Source of the DNA: Pararge aegeria
Taxonomy: Eukaryota; Arthropoda; Insecta; Lepidoptera; Nymphalidae
Length of the DNA stretch: 64,000 bases
Reading direction: 5' to 3'
Assembly (NCBI RefSeq): GCF_905163445.1
Contig: NC_053204.1
Location: 6,083,501 to 6,147,500 of the forward strand
Made by a program: the position numbers and the translations under genes. The notes under the pieces were generated by a model. It searched no databases and was not told the DNA's origin. It worked only from the letters and a program-made list of their open reading frames with translations. Positions 11,215 through 21,874 of this stretch are shown here, one piece after another. Positions within the stretch are counted from its first letter, which is position 1, and each line of letters starts with the position of its first letter.

Positions 11215-11320
11215 GAGTTTCACAGCTTAAAATTCCTTTCCTTCCGAAAATGGAGGCCTATGCCCAACTGTGGGATATTAATAGCCTGCAGATCAAGGTT
11301 AGACCTAATTTAAAAAAAAA
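11215..11320 (+). mobile_element. RTE-type LINE 3' tail fragment
   Basis: Contains ggaggcctatgcccaactgt followed by gggatattaatagcctg and a poly(A) run, a form typical of RTE-type LINE 3' ends in Lepidoptera. Confidence 0.6.
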
Positions 11321-12182
11321 AACTTCAAAGTCAAACTTCTAAAAATATAAATAGAAGTTAAGTAAATAAACAATTAAAATCACTACATCTATAAAGAAGT
11401 GTAGCTTAGACACGGGGTATAAAAAAACCTTAAACTTAATAAAAAGATTTTTTTTTTAATTGTAACACCCTTAAACAACCTCTTTATTACATTTTAATGT
11501 AAACCGTGTTATTACAAAATTACAAAAAAACGTATTCATTGAGATAAAATCTCTTTATATTTTATTTGTATTTGTTATTTAAACACCATATTTTTTAAAA
11601 TTTCTAACACAAACTTTTCGTTTAATCTCAAGTTAATAGTATTTACATAATAAGACAAAATTGAGAGAAAAGTAGGAATACAAAAAACGCAACATAGCTT
11701 TTTAAATAAACAAACCAAAAAGTAACAATAAATTGTTAATGGATTATTTTGAATTATACAATAAATAGTTTTGTTTATCAAAAAATACTCAACGGAAACT
11801 GTCAAACTTTTTACATAAAAACAACAAACAGAACACAAAGTAACAAAAACCATCATTTGAAATAAGAACACAGCAAACATACCTGAATTGAAATCGCAAT
11901 CCAAACACAACAATAAAGTTCTACACACAGGCACAACAATTCCAAAATATTATGTCAATATCGTAAAACAACAATCGAACAAAACACGAAAGCGCGCGAA
12001 ACGGTTACGCGGCGCGTCTCTCGCGACATAGGGTTGATACGCGACTGGCGTTGCACCGAGATCAGACCCACAGCATTGCAACTGTGATAAGGCGCACGCA
12101 TCTGTTGATGGGAAATTATACGTTCTTATACAGTATTCTTAGGTCTGGCCACTTTTGATGCAAACAGCTATGAAATTGAAAG
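11321..12182. other. AT-rich DNA with a CG-rich block
   Basis: Mostly A/T-rich, but 11985-12110 is markedly CG-rich (gcgcgaaacggttacgcggc). On the minus strand this block is followed by a possible splice donor, cag|gtatgt, at about 11882, with an open frame (11575-11934) overlapping it that has no recognisable domain. This could be the promoter and 5' exon of a host gene on the minus strand; weak support only. Confidence 0.3.
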
Positions 12183-12330
12183 ACGAATTAACGAATGAAT
12201 ACACTTTTATTGTACACCACATAAAAATACATGAAAAATTATAAAAAAACAAGTTTACACGCTGTATACAATTAGGCGGCTTCATCGCTACTTAGCGATC
12301 TCTTCCAGGCAACCGATGGCGTAAAACACT
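12183..12330 (-). mobile_element. LINE 3' UTR fragment (ATTC-tail family)
   Basis: On the minus strand: ggttgcctggaagagatcgc, a tagcgat repeat, gtgtacaataaaagtgtatt and an ATTC-repeat tail. Related pieces at 14110-14285, 16583-16650 and 17964-18075. Confidence 0.65.
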
Positions 12331-13389
12331 GCTCAAGACGAGATAAATATATTTATAAACATTAATAACATATATATAACAAACATCTACACAATATTAT
12401 ATATATATGAATATAAATAAATAGGAACAATATGATATGACCTGGAAAAAATATTTGGGACAAAAAGAAATCCTAAGACCAAACTGTGAATATAATTTTC
12501 GTTTTTAGTTAAGTTATATTCCTCTTTACTTCGAAGCCTAACTTGTGCGAGGCGAACTTGGGTATACACCGACGGATGTTGGATGACCTTGGCCACCAAC
12601 AGGAAAATTAAGGAGAAGATGGAAGAGGCTTTTACCATAGACAAAGAAGTTAATTTATAACATGTTTGAATTTGTAAATGGGTTGGAAATAAAGCTATAA
12701 TAAAAACGGTGTTCTACAAACTTTTTGGTCGTCTTGTAGCAAACTTAAGCGTAGTTTTAAGCGGTCAAAAAGTAAACATACTTTTTGACTGCCCTGAATT
12801 CTGAACTCGTCCTAGGCAGTACTACCGATAAAGGCGGGAGGAAAAATATAATGTTATAATAAAAATAATAAAGCGGTATTCTTTTCGTTTTGAAAATAAT
12901 TTTAAATATCTTTATAAAATGCTCTCCTATATAATTTTATTTTGAGTTGTGTTTTGAGTCACATAGGATTTATTTGGTAGGCTTCCTCTGTTAGTGTTGT
13001 TGTGCTATAAAATGATATGTGCGTGTATTGAATAGCGAACTATTAACTTATCAGAAGTTATAGGTCCGTGGTAAAAGATACGGGAGATTGTTTTGAAAAT
13101 TTAATCAAATCTTTTTATTTATAAGCCAAGTAAGTCGGCCAGATTCTTTGTTAGTATTAAAACATATTTTTCTAATAATAAGATATGATGGATGTAATGT
13201 TGTTTATGGTAAATGAGAACTATTTAATGTAAAAATCCTACTATTTATCTCTCGTAATAATGTAAATAAAATGTTAATTTGAGCCATAAGTATACCTAAC
13301 TTAATAAACATTAATTAAAAAGCTGTGCTGTCGAATTCGAATCGCAAGAAACCGTATAAAACTGATCTCTAATATGTAATGGCAAGAAA
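12331..13389. other. No recognisable feature
   Basis: AT-rich; two short related stretches with 'actttttgac' around 12720-12790. No genes seen. Confidence 0.45.
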
Positions 13390-13510
13390 TACTTGCATAA
13401 ATTATCTAGGCAGTCTCACCAGGTGGTAAGTGTTTGTGCTATCTCAGATTGTACTGGGATAACCTTTTAGGGGTATAGATAATAAAAAACCTATATCGGC
13501 TTCTATTCGG
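13390..13510 (-). mobile_element. Decayed SINE-C fragment
   Basis: 'cagtctcaccaggtggtaag' and 'aaccttttaggggtatag' match the SINE-C 3' half in reverse. Confidence 0.5.
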
Positions 13511-13714
13511 CACGTTGGTATTCTATTACCACCAGTTCCCCTGACCGATTTCGGTTATATCATTTGCAGCAATTAATTGTAACAACATTCATATTAAAAT
13601 AAAATTTAAACGACTGATGAATATTTTTATGAATAATATACATAAATACTTAGAATATACATATTAACATCCTGGCACTGAAAAACATTCCGGATCATTA
13701 CACAAACATTTTCC

Positions 13715-14100
13715 AAAGTCAAAGTCAAAAGTATTATCTTTATTCAAATAAAGTATATAGTAAGCCCGCCCATAGGTGGCAATAATTACACGAGAATTAC
13801 ACGGTAGTGAGATGATGGCGATAACCATATTCGTAAACTGAAAACTAAAGCTACGAGGGTTCCAAACGTGTCCTGGTCTAAGAAGAAGCAACAAACTTAG
13901 CGGAGTGTTTTTTTTTGTTATCAACATCTCACATTGTCATTTAAAATTTTAGAAGAACAACAGGTTAGATCAATAATTCACACCCAAGCTTTTCGATTAC
14001 ATAGTTTTCTACAAGCTTACGTTTAACACAAACTTTGAACTCTTTAAGAGACATCTCCAAGATGTCAATGAGTAGTTGAATGTAGAATTGTATGCCTCCT
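13715..14100 (-). pseudogene. LINE 3' end: C-terminal codons and TTTGAC-tail UTR
   Basis: Minus strand: an open stretch down to a TAA at 13965-13967 reads DILEMSLKEFKVCVKRKLVE and then NYVIEKLGCELLI, resembling the C-termini of LINE proteins. The UTR follows (cttcttagaccaggacacgt, ccacctatgggcgggctta) with a terminal (TTTGAC)n tail. The UTR matches the plus-strand copy at 18945-19133. LINE clade not assigned. Confidence 0.6.
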
Positions 14101-14109
14101 TTACACGAA

Positions 14110-14285
14110 CTATGATTTTTATATAACATAGTATATTGCACTGTAAGTTTATTCTTACTTCTAATGTTTAAATGTTTTTATGTTGTACTCTCTTGATATG
14201 TATTTATATCTCTGTTAATATTTTTTTCTTTGGTGTACAATAAAAGTGTATTCATTCATCCATTCATTCAAATTATGTATCGTAT
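14110..14285 (+). mobile_element. LINE 3' UTR fragment (ATTC-tail family)
   Basis: Ends gtgtacaataaaagtgtatt followed by imperfect ATTC repeats. Lies tail-to-head against the oppositely oriented LINE end to its left; both are inside SINE-A. Confidence 0.6.
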
Positions 14286-14360
14286 TAGTGGGAATCGAAC
14301 CCACAGCCTTGGACTCAGAGAGCAGGGTGGCTGCAAACTGCGCCAATCGGTCGTCTAAAG

Positions 14361-14402
14361 AAAGTGAAGTTGAGCTCCTACCCACTGCGTTATCACCGCT
14401 TC
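14361..14402 (-). mobile_element. SINE-B head fragment
   Basis: On the minus strand aagcggtgataacgcagtgg, an A-box-like sequence, then a truncation. Only ~40 bp. Confidence 0.4.
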
Positions 14403-14701
14403 ATCTAGATATAGATAGAGTCTAGTGTTTTACGTTTGTGTGAAAACTATAAAAGCAAAGCAGGTTCGAACCAGCACGAGCAAGAAGGAAACGAATGTGT
14501 TTATGTAAATTCAACAGCTATTGAAACTAGATTCAAACGGAATTTTGTTTACTTGTTCAGGAGCTACGAATATTTTATATTTATTACCCAGTTATTATTG
14601 TATGGGTATCATTTTTACGCGAGTGCCCAAAAGCGGAGTAAATTTTTGAGGTATTTATGAGTTTTCTATTCCAACATAGTAACGACGTAGTCAGTCATCT
14701 T

Positions 14702-14768
14702 AGTACCCACAAGCTACTCTGACTTGGAGGCTAGATGGCGATGTGTGTATTATCGTATATTAGTAAAT
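14702..14768 (+). mobile_element. SINE-A 3' fragment
   Basis: 'gaggctagatggcgatgtgt' with gtattatcgtatatta; head missing. Confidence 0.6.
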
Positions 14769-14780
14769 TATATATTAACT

Positions 14781-15027
14781 TTCGGGAGACCAGCTCGTAT
14801 CCTAGCAAGCACGAACGTTATGTGCATTTTAAGTAATTAAAAATATCACTTGCTTCTACGGTGAAGAAAAACATCGCTTTGAAACCTGCATGCCTGAGAG
14901 TTCTACGTAATGTTGTCAAAGGTATGTGGAGTCCACCGATCCGCACTGAGCCAGCGTGGTGGACTAAGGCCTTAGAGACCCGTGCTCTCTAGTGGGCCGG
15001 TAATGGGTCTATGTGATGATGATGATG
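14781..15027 (+). mobile_element. SINE-B copy
   Basis: Decayed B-box region, then ttatgtgcattttaagtaat, tatcacttgcttctacggtg, ctgcatgcctgagagttct, ccagcgtggtggactaagg and a tail of GATGAT repeats. tRNA-derived; non-coding. Confidence 0.8.
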
Positions 15028-15160
15028 AGGGCTGATCCTCTACGCTTCAAGTTGATGGACACAGAGCGGCAGTTTGTATGACGTTTTCCAAGCATGGCCT
15101 GCGAAGTGTTGAACTGTTTATAGGCGATATTCCACTAAGCATAAGGTGAGCAAGCTGCTT
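15028..15160 (+). repeat. Interspersed repeat fragment
   Basis: 'ctacgcttcaagttgatgga' and 'aagcatggcctgcgaagtg' recur in better form at 56545-56700 and 58640-58815. Possibly a LINE internal fragment; class unknown. Confidence 0.4.
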
Positions 15161-15186
15161 GGTCCGTGAATTAGACATACGGCCGA

Positions 15187-15395
15187 CGGCCGACTGGCGC
15201 AGTGGGCAGCGACCCTGCTTACTGAGTCCTAGGCTGTGGGTTCGATTCCCACAACTGGAATTTTTTTGTGTGATGAACATGATTGTTTTTCAGTGTCTGG
15301 GTGTTTATCTGTATATTATAAGTATTTATGTGTATCATATTTATAAAAATATTCATCAGCTATCTTGGTTGGATATTGTCGTAGAATATTAAAAA
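15187..15395 (+). mobile_element. SINE-A copy with 3' deletion
   Basis: Good head (gactggcgcagtgggcagcg, gggttcgattcccacaactg) and middle, but the cttactttgg and ggggctagatgg blocks are deleted before the terminal attgtcgtagaatatt. Confidence 0.85.
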
Positions 15396-15513
15396 AAAAA
15401 ATCCTAAAATCAATAGCCGTATTACCGAATCAAAAATTTAATTGAGCAATGTATTTTATTGAATTGATGAATTTCTGCAATTTAAGCCTCAGAACTAGAT
15501 TGTTTATATGTAG

Positions 15514-15987
15514 CTAACTTTTGCCCGCGGCTTCGCTCACGTTGAGTTAAATTTGTGATTTTTTAAATTTTAACTACAAAGGTTTAAAAAAAGTCATGCT
15601 GCTAGTAGAAAAATATGAACGTAAATTACTAAAAAAATCAGAAATGTCCATATAAGTTTTCAACCCCTTTTTGATGCTTTTGGAGTTGGAATTTTTAAAA
15701 TTTGTGAAACACGTATTTCTTTATTTTTAATCGAAAACTTAAAATCAAAGTTTCATGGATGTAACTTGAAAAATAAATTGATCAATGAAGGATAAAATTT
15801 ACATACAAACTTTCATCCCCCATTTAACCCTCTTAGGGTGCGAGTTCTCAAAAATCCTTTCTTAGCGGATGCCTACGTTGTAAAAACTATCTGTGTGCAA
15901 AATTTCAGCCCGATCCGTCAAGTGGTTACAGCTGTGCGTTGATAGATCAGTCAGTCAGTCAGTCAGTCGACTTTGCCTTTTATTTAT
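15514..15987 (+). mobile_element. Element T-related copy with GTCA repeat
   Basis: Starts gcccgcggcttcgctcacgt and ends with 'caaaatttcagcccgatccg' and a (CAGT)n run at about 15948-15968. A longer relative of element T with a different interior. Confidence 0.65.
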
Positions 15988-16582
15988 ATTTATGAAGGTT
16001 GACAAAATTTTGTTTGTTTTGGTTGCCTGACCGTATATGTTGCGACTTTTTGTTTTGCTTACAACATTTTATCACATATTCATACAAATAAATACATTTC
16101 ATTAAATTGGTGGTTATAACTCTGTCAATTTTTGTTACATTTGCAAGAATCTGGTAAAGCACGATACAGGTGTATTTGTGGAAAGGCGCTTTCTGTGTTA
16201 CACCTCTTAATTGACCGTATAAAAGAAGTCCAACACGTAAACACGGCATTATTATGGCAATTTCAGTCCATGGGAACTCAATGGCGAGCAATTCCCCGAG
16301 TAACTGGCGACATGCCTCGCAAACCGAACGTCACTGCAGTGTTAAGCTGAGCCCGTATCTGCGAATAACTCTTTTGAAAAAATTCAAATCGGTTTGTAAA
16401 TGACGGAGTTCTGATCTAAGAAACATAAAAAAAAAACCGCATTTAGAATCTCCTTTTTTTTTAGGTTGATTAACAAAGAGTGTTATTATTATACGGTTCA
16501 TGTATGTATGTGAGTTTCTTTATATTATGCAGTCTTTAAGTCCCACAGTCTAGTATTCTATAGTCTATGTTTTTCTTTTCTT
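15988..16582. other. No assignable feature
   Basis: An open frame at 16132-16350 contains a less AT-rich block ('atgggaactcaatggcgagc') but no domain is recognised. Otherwise unremarkable. Confidence 0.4.
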
Positions 16583-16680
16583 TGCTACGTTGCTTGGCAG
16601 AGATCGCTTTTTAGCGATTGTACCTGTGTGTCACATTTTGTGTTCTTGATTATGTTTTCAATTTTCAGTGCAAAGATGAG
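16583..16680 (+). mobile_element. LINE 3' UTR fragment (ATTC-tail family)
   Basis: 'tgcttggcagagatcgcttt' and tagcgat match the UTR block at 12265-12320 read in reverse. Confidence 0.45.
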
Positions 16681-17021
16681 CCCTTATTTGAAACTAGCTC
16701 TTTTTTATATATATATATATATATATTTGTAAATGCATTCCGAGAGACACTGTTAATAATCGTTTGTGGTACAATATGTAGAAAGCTTACATCAATAATT
16801 TAAAATTTATTAATTGTATTGTGTTATTATAAAAATTGTAATTACCAGTATCTTAATTGTACTTAGTAGTAACAAATTAAAATTTTGAACAATACCCTGA
16901 AAACAATTTGCATGCCAATTTGGCGTGGTACAGTTAAGATCTGCATATATTTTTTTTCTGTAAAACCTATTTACCTGTATCAGCAAATTGAATTGAAAAG
17001 TAGGTCATACAGATTAAAGCA

Positions 17022-17200
17022 AACTAGCTGTTGCCAGCGACTTTACGTATATTTTAGGGTTTTAACCCCGCAGGCATTCTTTATTTTCCCGAAATAAAAT
17101 GTACCGTACAAAACTACCTAGAATACAAACTATTTCTAAGCAAAATTTCATCAACTCCACCCAGCAGGATATGAATAACAATTTATTTTCTTAATTTCGA
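17022..17200 (+). mobile_element. Element T-related fragment
   Basis: Starts aactagctgttgccagcgac and carries 'ttttcccgaaataaaatgta' and 'aatttcatcaactccaccca'. Decayed. Confidence 0.5.
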
Positions 17201-17542
17201 AGCCAAACGGATGGAACGACGTATTCATTGAAGTATTCATTTATTCATTGGTTAGTATTCACAACAGTAAAAGTTATTATAACTGATGACACGACATTGC
17301 TAGAAAGTAAAACAAGCAGCTCGAGCAATAATCACAGGTGCGGCCGAAGCTTAACTCTTTGGAACCTTTCCATTCATTTATTTTATTCATGAAGTACCAG
17401 GAAACCAGCGATCGGGATATTTGGCAAAAGATAAAGTGGGAAAAAAGACATTGCAATATTTTCATGTACATTACCGTCTACCGACTGCCTATCTATCTAT
17501 ATCAATAAATCTATATTATCTTTATCTATACAAATAAATATA
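17201..17542. other. No recognisable feature
   Basis: Short TATC-type runs near 17491-17515 only. Confidence 0.4.
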
Positions 17543-17786
17543 AAGCGGTGATAGCCCAGTGGACGGGGCTTCGAATTCATTTTCGAGGGGCCGAGTTCGA
17601 ATCCCAGCACGCACCTCTTAATATTTCTAAGCTATGTGCGTTTAATCAATTAAAATATCACTTGCTTTAACGGTGAAGGAAAACATCGTGTGGAAACTTG
17701 CATGCCTTAAAGTTCTCCATAATGTTCTCAAAAGTTGTGTGGAGTGCCCTGTACTGGGCCGGTAATGTGTTGATATGATGATGATA
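17543..17786 (+). mobile_element. SINE-B copy with recognisable head
   Basis: Head gcggtgatagcccagtggac (A-box-like) and gagttcgaatcccagcacgc (B-box-like), then the cacttgctttaacggtgaag body and a gatgatgat tail. The best SINE-B head in the window, with an internal ~50-bp deletion relative to other copies. Confidence 0.85.
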
Positions 17787-17871
17787 CAAATAAATTAAAC
17801 TGACGTTTCTGTTCGTAATATCGAAATGACAGCATATTGATTATTGTATAACAAACTTTATAAGGCTACGA

Positions 17872-18160
17872 TGAATATTTTTATGAATAACATACATAAA
17901 AACTTATAATATACATATAACATTGTTTATATATTTATTTAAGCAATGAAATATTTATTTTATGAGTTTTCTTCACCATTGGTTGCCTGGAAGAAATCTC
18001 TAAGAAGCGATAAGGCGCCAAATCGAATACGTTGTTTTGTTATACTTTTTTTTTGTACTTTTTGTGTGGTGACACATATTCTGAAAAACATTAATGTTCA
18101 TCACACCCAAGACCTTGGACTCAGAAAGCAGGGTCGCTGCCCACTGCGACAATCGGCTCA
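17872..18160 (-). mobile_element. SINE-A split by a LINE 3' fragment
   Basis: Left part 17872-17935 (gatgaatatttttatgaata) and right part about 18078-18160 (ccttggactcagaaagcagg) are interrupted by ~140 bp of the ATTC-tail LINE family. The head is also damaged where the B-box region should be. Confidence 0.7.
17964..18075 (+). mobile_element. LINE 3' UTR fragment inside SINE-A
   Basis: 'ggttgcctggaagaaatctc' then gaagcgataaggcgcc match the reverse of 12265-12320. Confidence 0.55.
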
Positions 18161-18395
18161 CAACCTACCGATAATTGTACCTATCCAAAGCCTCTTCTCT
18201 CATAGGAGAGAGGGCTATAGAGCAAGGTGGGTCCACGCTACTTCAATGTAGTATTTAATTATTTATTATCACGTTATCATTAGCAATCCATAACTGCTGT
18301 CTACAGACCCCTCGTCTCGACTCAGAGTCTCGTCACTGTAAACGCACGTAGCACTGCTTCTTTACAGCGTAAGTAAGTATTTATGTGATGTTTTA

Positions 18396-18725
18396 TTCAC
18401 AGATAACACAGATTTGTAGCTCGGATTGTTACAAGCACTGTCACTGTAAAACGTGCTTTATAAGAATCTGTGCTCTGGTGCAGTCACAAATAACAAAAAT
18501 TTGACTCGCAGATTTTTAGTAACTGCTATCACTGTAGAGCTTATTTTATAGTTTTCTGTGAGGTGTTGTAGTCACAGGTGACACAGATTTGCAGATTATA
18601 GCAATATTTTGTAAGGACTGTGTAGTGTGAAAGTCAGTGAAAGTCACGGATGATACAGATTAGGTGGGTATTGCGGATTATAACAACAACTGTCACTCTA
18701 CGTACTCTATATACTCTGCCTTCCG
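18396..18725 (+). repeat. Degenerate ~88-bp tandem array, four units
   Basis: Units start with tcac(a/g)(g/a)atgacacagatttg-like sequence at 18397, 18483, 18571 and 18643; each also carries an actgtcactgta-like block. Units have diverged substantially. No match to other repeats in the window. Confidence 0.6.
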
Positions 18726-18944
18726 TGTCAGACGCTGTCTCACGCCTCCAAAGAAACTGTCAGTTCATCTTTTTAGGACAGGTTTCTTCACACCACGTTA
18801 TTACACAACAAGTCGTAAGTAATAAGCTAAGTACCGTACTGGCGCGGATTATTAAAAAAGTTTAGACGGAGCTCTAGAGAGACGAGGCTTGCGCTGAATT
18901 ACATAGTATCAAGTGTGTAACAAAAAAAAACACCTGGCTAAGTT
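18726..18944. other. Unassigned sequence
   Basis: Less AT-rich than its surroundings; no feature identified. Confidence 0.35.
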
Positions 18945-19133
18945 TGTTGTGAGCTTTTGCTTAGACCAGGACGCGTTTGGAACCTTTGTAGCTTTAGTTT
19001 TAAGTTTACGAATATAGAAGCATATTCCATCATCTCACTACCGTGTAACTCTCATGTAATGTACGAATCAAAAGTGCCACCTATGGGTCTACTTAAATAA
19101 AGATATTTTTAACTTTGACTTTGACTTTGAAAA
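18945..19133 (+). mobile_element. LINE 3' UTR with TTTGAC tail
   Basis: 'gcttagaccaggacgcgttt', 'gccacctatgggtctactta', AATAAAG, and a terminal actttgactttgactttg tail. The same family as the minus-strand copy at 13715. Confidence 0.7.
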
Positions 19134-19342
19134 ATCAGTTTCAAAAAATGTTTATATTTATTCATAAATAAGTTCATATTACCTTGGACGTCATACTATA
19201 AAGTTATGAATACTAAACCACACAAATTAAAATTATCCGAACTTTCGCCCCATTATATCTGTTTCGAGTAAGCGGTAAAATTAAAAGTACATATAGTCTG
19301 TGAAATCACATACCAAAATAAAAACATGATTTAAATTTTACC

Positions 19343-19425
19343 TGGAAGTGATGAGGCAGTCTAATATGGTAAAGGGCTGGGCTGTTAGGAGTTTAGTGGT
19401 TCCATACCCCTGATCAAAATTTTTT
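19343..19425 (-). mobile_element. SINE-C fragment
   Basis: 'tgatgaggcagtctaatatg' and 'gctgttaggagtttagtggt' match the SINE-C 3' half in reverse; otherwise eroded. Confidence 0.45.
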
Positions 19426-19452
19426 TTTTTTATAAAGACTAATGTTTTGCCA

Positions 19453-19750
19453 TTTGGTGATGGCCCAGTGGTTAGGATTTCGAGTTCGAGCACACACGCA
19501 CCTCTATTTTTCCAAATTTGGGCGTTTTAGGTAATCAAAATATCACTTGCTTCAACGGTGAAGGAAATAAATCATTTAAATACCTGCATGCCTTAGAGTT
19601 CTCTATAATGTTCTCAAAGACGTGTGAAGTCCACCAATCCTCACTGGGCCAGCGTGGTGGACTGTGGCTAAACCCTTCTCACTGTGGGAGGAGATCCGTG
19701 CCCTGTATTGGGCCGTTAAGATGGGTTGGTAAGATGACCATGATTATGAT
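19453..19750 (+). mobile_element. SINE-B, near full-length
   Basis: A-box-like ggtgatggcccagtggttag, decayed B box, body ending with ccagcgtggtggactgtggc, tctcactgtgggaggagatc and an eroded GATGAT tail. Confidence 0.85.
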
Positions 19751-19756
19751 CAATGT

Positions 19757-20099
19757 TTTGCCTGGACTTTCTATCTATTTCACTTAGTCTTTCCAAACTA
19801 ATAAGACAGTGCGTAATGTAGTAGTCCTGGTCACAGTGGAGCTACAACGTGACTGATAATTTCTTTAAAACCCTGTAATTTTACATACCTTAGCCTTAGA
19901 ATTAGTCCTTAGAAAATATTATGAAGCTAAAAGAAAGCTAGCTTTAATCGTTTTTGCCAGTAGGAGAAAATTGTGTAATATTAGACTTATTTCTTTAAGA
20001 GCCACTTAGCGTGTTGACTGTTTTTATTAAACTTCAGGAGGGTAATGTTTTTTACATCCTAAGTGTGTATGTTTATATATATATGAATATATATATATA
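19757..20099. other. Unassigned AT-rich sequence
   Basis: No feature seen apart from TA microsatellites at 20073-20100. Confidence 0.4.
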
Positions 20100-20226
20100 T
20101 AAATACTAGACCAATAGGCGACCACTAGGATTTTTTTAACATATATAATACATAATATAACTAGTATTTTTTAATATATAAAATGTTAAAAAAATCCTTG
20201 TGGTCGCCTATTGGACTAGTATTTTA
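20100..20226. mobile_element. Palindromic MITE (foldback element)
   Basis: Left arm 20106-20142 and right arm 20183-20219 are reverse complements with 35 of 37 positions matching (ccaataggcgaccact... core), separated by a 40-nt AT-rich spacer. Both arms end CTAG and are flanked by TA, which could be a TA target-site duplication as in Tc1/mariner-type MITEs. Non-coding. Confidence 0.75.
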
Positions 20227-20281
20227 TTTTCAAACAAATTTTAATTCGCTATCATTTTATCACGAAGAGAATATATTTATT

Positions 20282-20670
20282 TATAATTTTTATTAATACA
20301 TAATTATAACCTAAAATAAACTATTTAAAAACTAAATAAAATCTAAAACGTCCTCGAAACCACCGCAGCGAGGCACAGTTCCTAAGATGCTGGCAGCATT
20401 TCCCCTCTGGATGGCCAAACTAATTCGTTGGCCAAGGTAACTGCCCGCTCTAGGATCACCGGTAGACTCGATAACCCTTTTCGATAATTCTTTGAAAAGG
20501 GCTCTTGCCTCCGGACCCCACGGTCCCAAAGTCTCTACACCAAAAGGCACAAAAATGAAGCTGCTATCCAGGTTTTCATATTTACGCCTCTTGGCCTGCT
20601 CGGCACTGGAAGCAGCCGCACCTACCATTGACGAAGTGGCCTGGATGTGGCCTTGATGTCCAATTTTAAT
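20282..20670 (-). pseudogene. LINE ORF2 C-terminus plus 3' UTR (5'-truncated)
   Basis: The longer copy of the family at 4243. The minus-strand frame includes KIGHQGHIQATSSMVGAAAS upstream of AKRRKYENL and the PFGVETLGPWGPEARALF signature, ending at a stop at 20332-20334. It has only a handful of nucleotide differences from 4243-4503. RT motifs are absent. The 3' UTR diverges from the other copy after 'tttattttaggttata'. Confidence 0.8.
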
Positions 20671-21439
20671 TCAAAAAAATATTAAAATGGATTATATATA
20701 TGCGTGTATGTGTCAAATACATGGTAGTTTGTGAAAAGTTATTAAATAATAGTATATACATGCGCGTATGTATTATTTATATATTGTTTATTGGTTTTTA
20801 TAGGTATGTTCTGTTCATAATAAAAAAAAAAAATTACTGATCTGTATTTCTTCTCAATATAAACCGTAAGTGTGGAAAATTTCATACTTCTCTGTACTAT
20901 TTCGCAAAATTTCTTAAATAGTCGTACAAAAATTCTTCTAGAACTTTACCTATTTTATTGAATGGCAGAATTAAACCTATTTTTATTTATTCCTATTGTT
21001 ATTTTTTCATTTAAATTACGATAAAATAAGAATTGTTTGTCATTAATTATCCGCAATTTAAAATAAAAAAAAAATAACATATTTTTATTTTTTCAGCAGT
21101 GGATGTAATTCGTTTAAAATGATTATGATAATTAATGTTATGTACCTACAACAGTATCATTAACATAGAATATGAAAGCGATACCGTGCCTACATCGATC
21201 TCTATATGCAAGGTAATGAAAGAGAAATACACGTTTTTAGTACCACTATAGTTCTCTGTATCCATTTTCACATCCTACTTTTCATCATAATGGGCATATC
21301 TTTACCTTCAATACATTGCGTATTGTAAAGTTGTAAAGGCAGTTATACATTTAAGTAAGATATTAGCATCTAGATAAAAGTTTTGGCTATTTTAAAATTA
21401 ATTATCATTCCTTATTTTTACTGTACAAATTCAATTTGT
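20671..21439. other. No recognisable feature
   Basis: AT-rich; repeated 'gcgtatgtat'-like segments at about 20700 and 20765. Confidence 0.4.
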
Positions 21440-21850
21440 TTTGCAAGTTAAATGATAATCCCCTGGAGTTAAACATGGGAAATTGGCGTTACTACGCGAA
21501 ATTTCATACATCACAATAATTTGCTCTAATCCCCGAAAACCAGGCAAATCTGCGCGGTGCAAGTTATAATTTCTATAATGTTTATAATCCACACCTCGCA
21601 TCTCTTCTAATATGCACTCTCTACGCACGATTCGCTCTGACGACGGCATCCTGTGCACGGTAAGCAGACAAAAATAATATCCCCTGGTGTCCGACTGCTA
21701 AAGCACGGAGACAGGGAATATGAGAAGTTAAGCCACGTTTATAATTACACGTATATTATTTGGAATTTATTTCCACTCGTGCGCTGTTACTCTGAGAGTT
21801 GATAAAGCTGTGGGAGAAGATCAAACTTTGCAAAACCCGCGGAGGAAATT
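21440..21850. repeat. Repeat R-related segment
   Basis: 21655-21850 contains 'aaaataatatcccctggtgt', 'ctctgagagttgataaagct' and 'gtgggagaagatcaaa', matching the 9.8-10.1 kb units. 21440-21655 starts with a similar 'aatcccctggagttaaacat' and may be part of the same element. Confidence 0.45.
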
Positions 21851-21874
21851 GATGACTTTACAACGCTCAATTGC

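Larger units (their letters stand above)
13612..14356 (-). mobile_element. SINE-A split by LINE sequences
   Basis: The 3' half (13612-13714) and the tRNA-like head (14289-14356, with gggaatcgaacccacagc) lie in the same orientation and order but are separated by ~570 bp of LINE sequence at the point expected from intact copies (attttcca / tgggaatcg). The LINE material inserted into this SINE. Confidence 0.8.
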
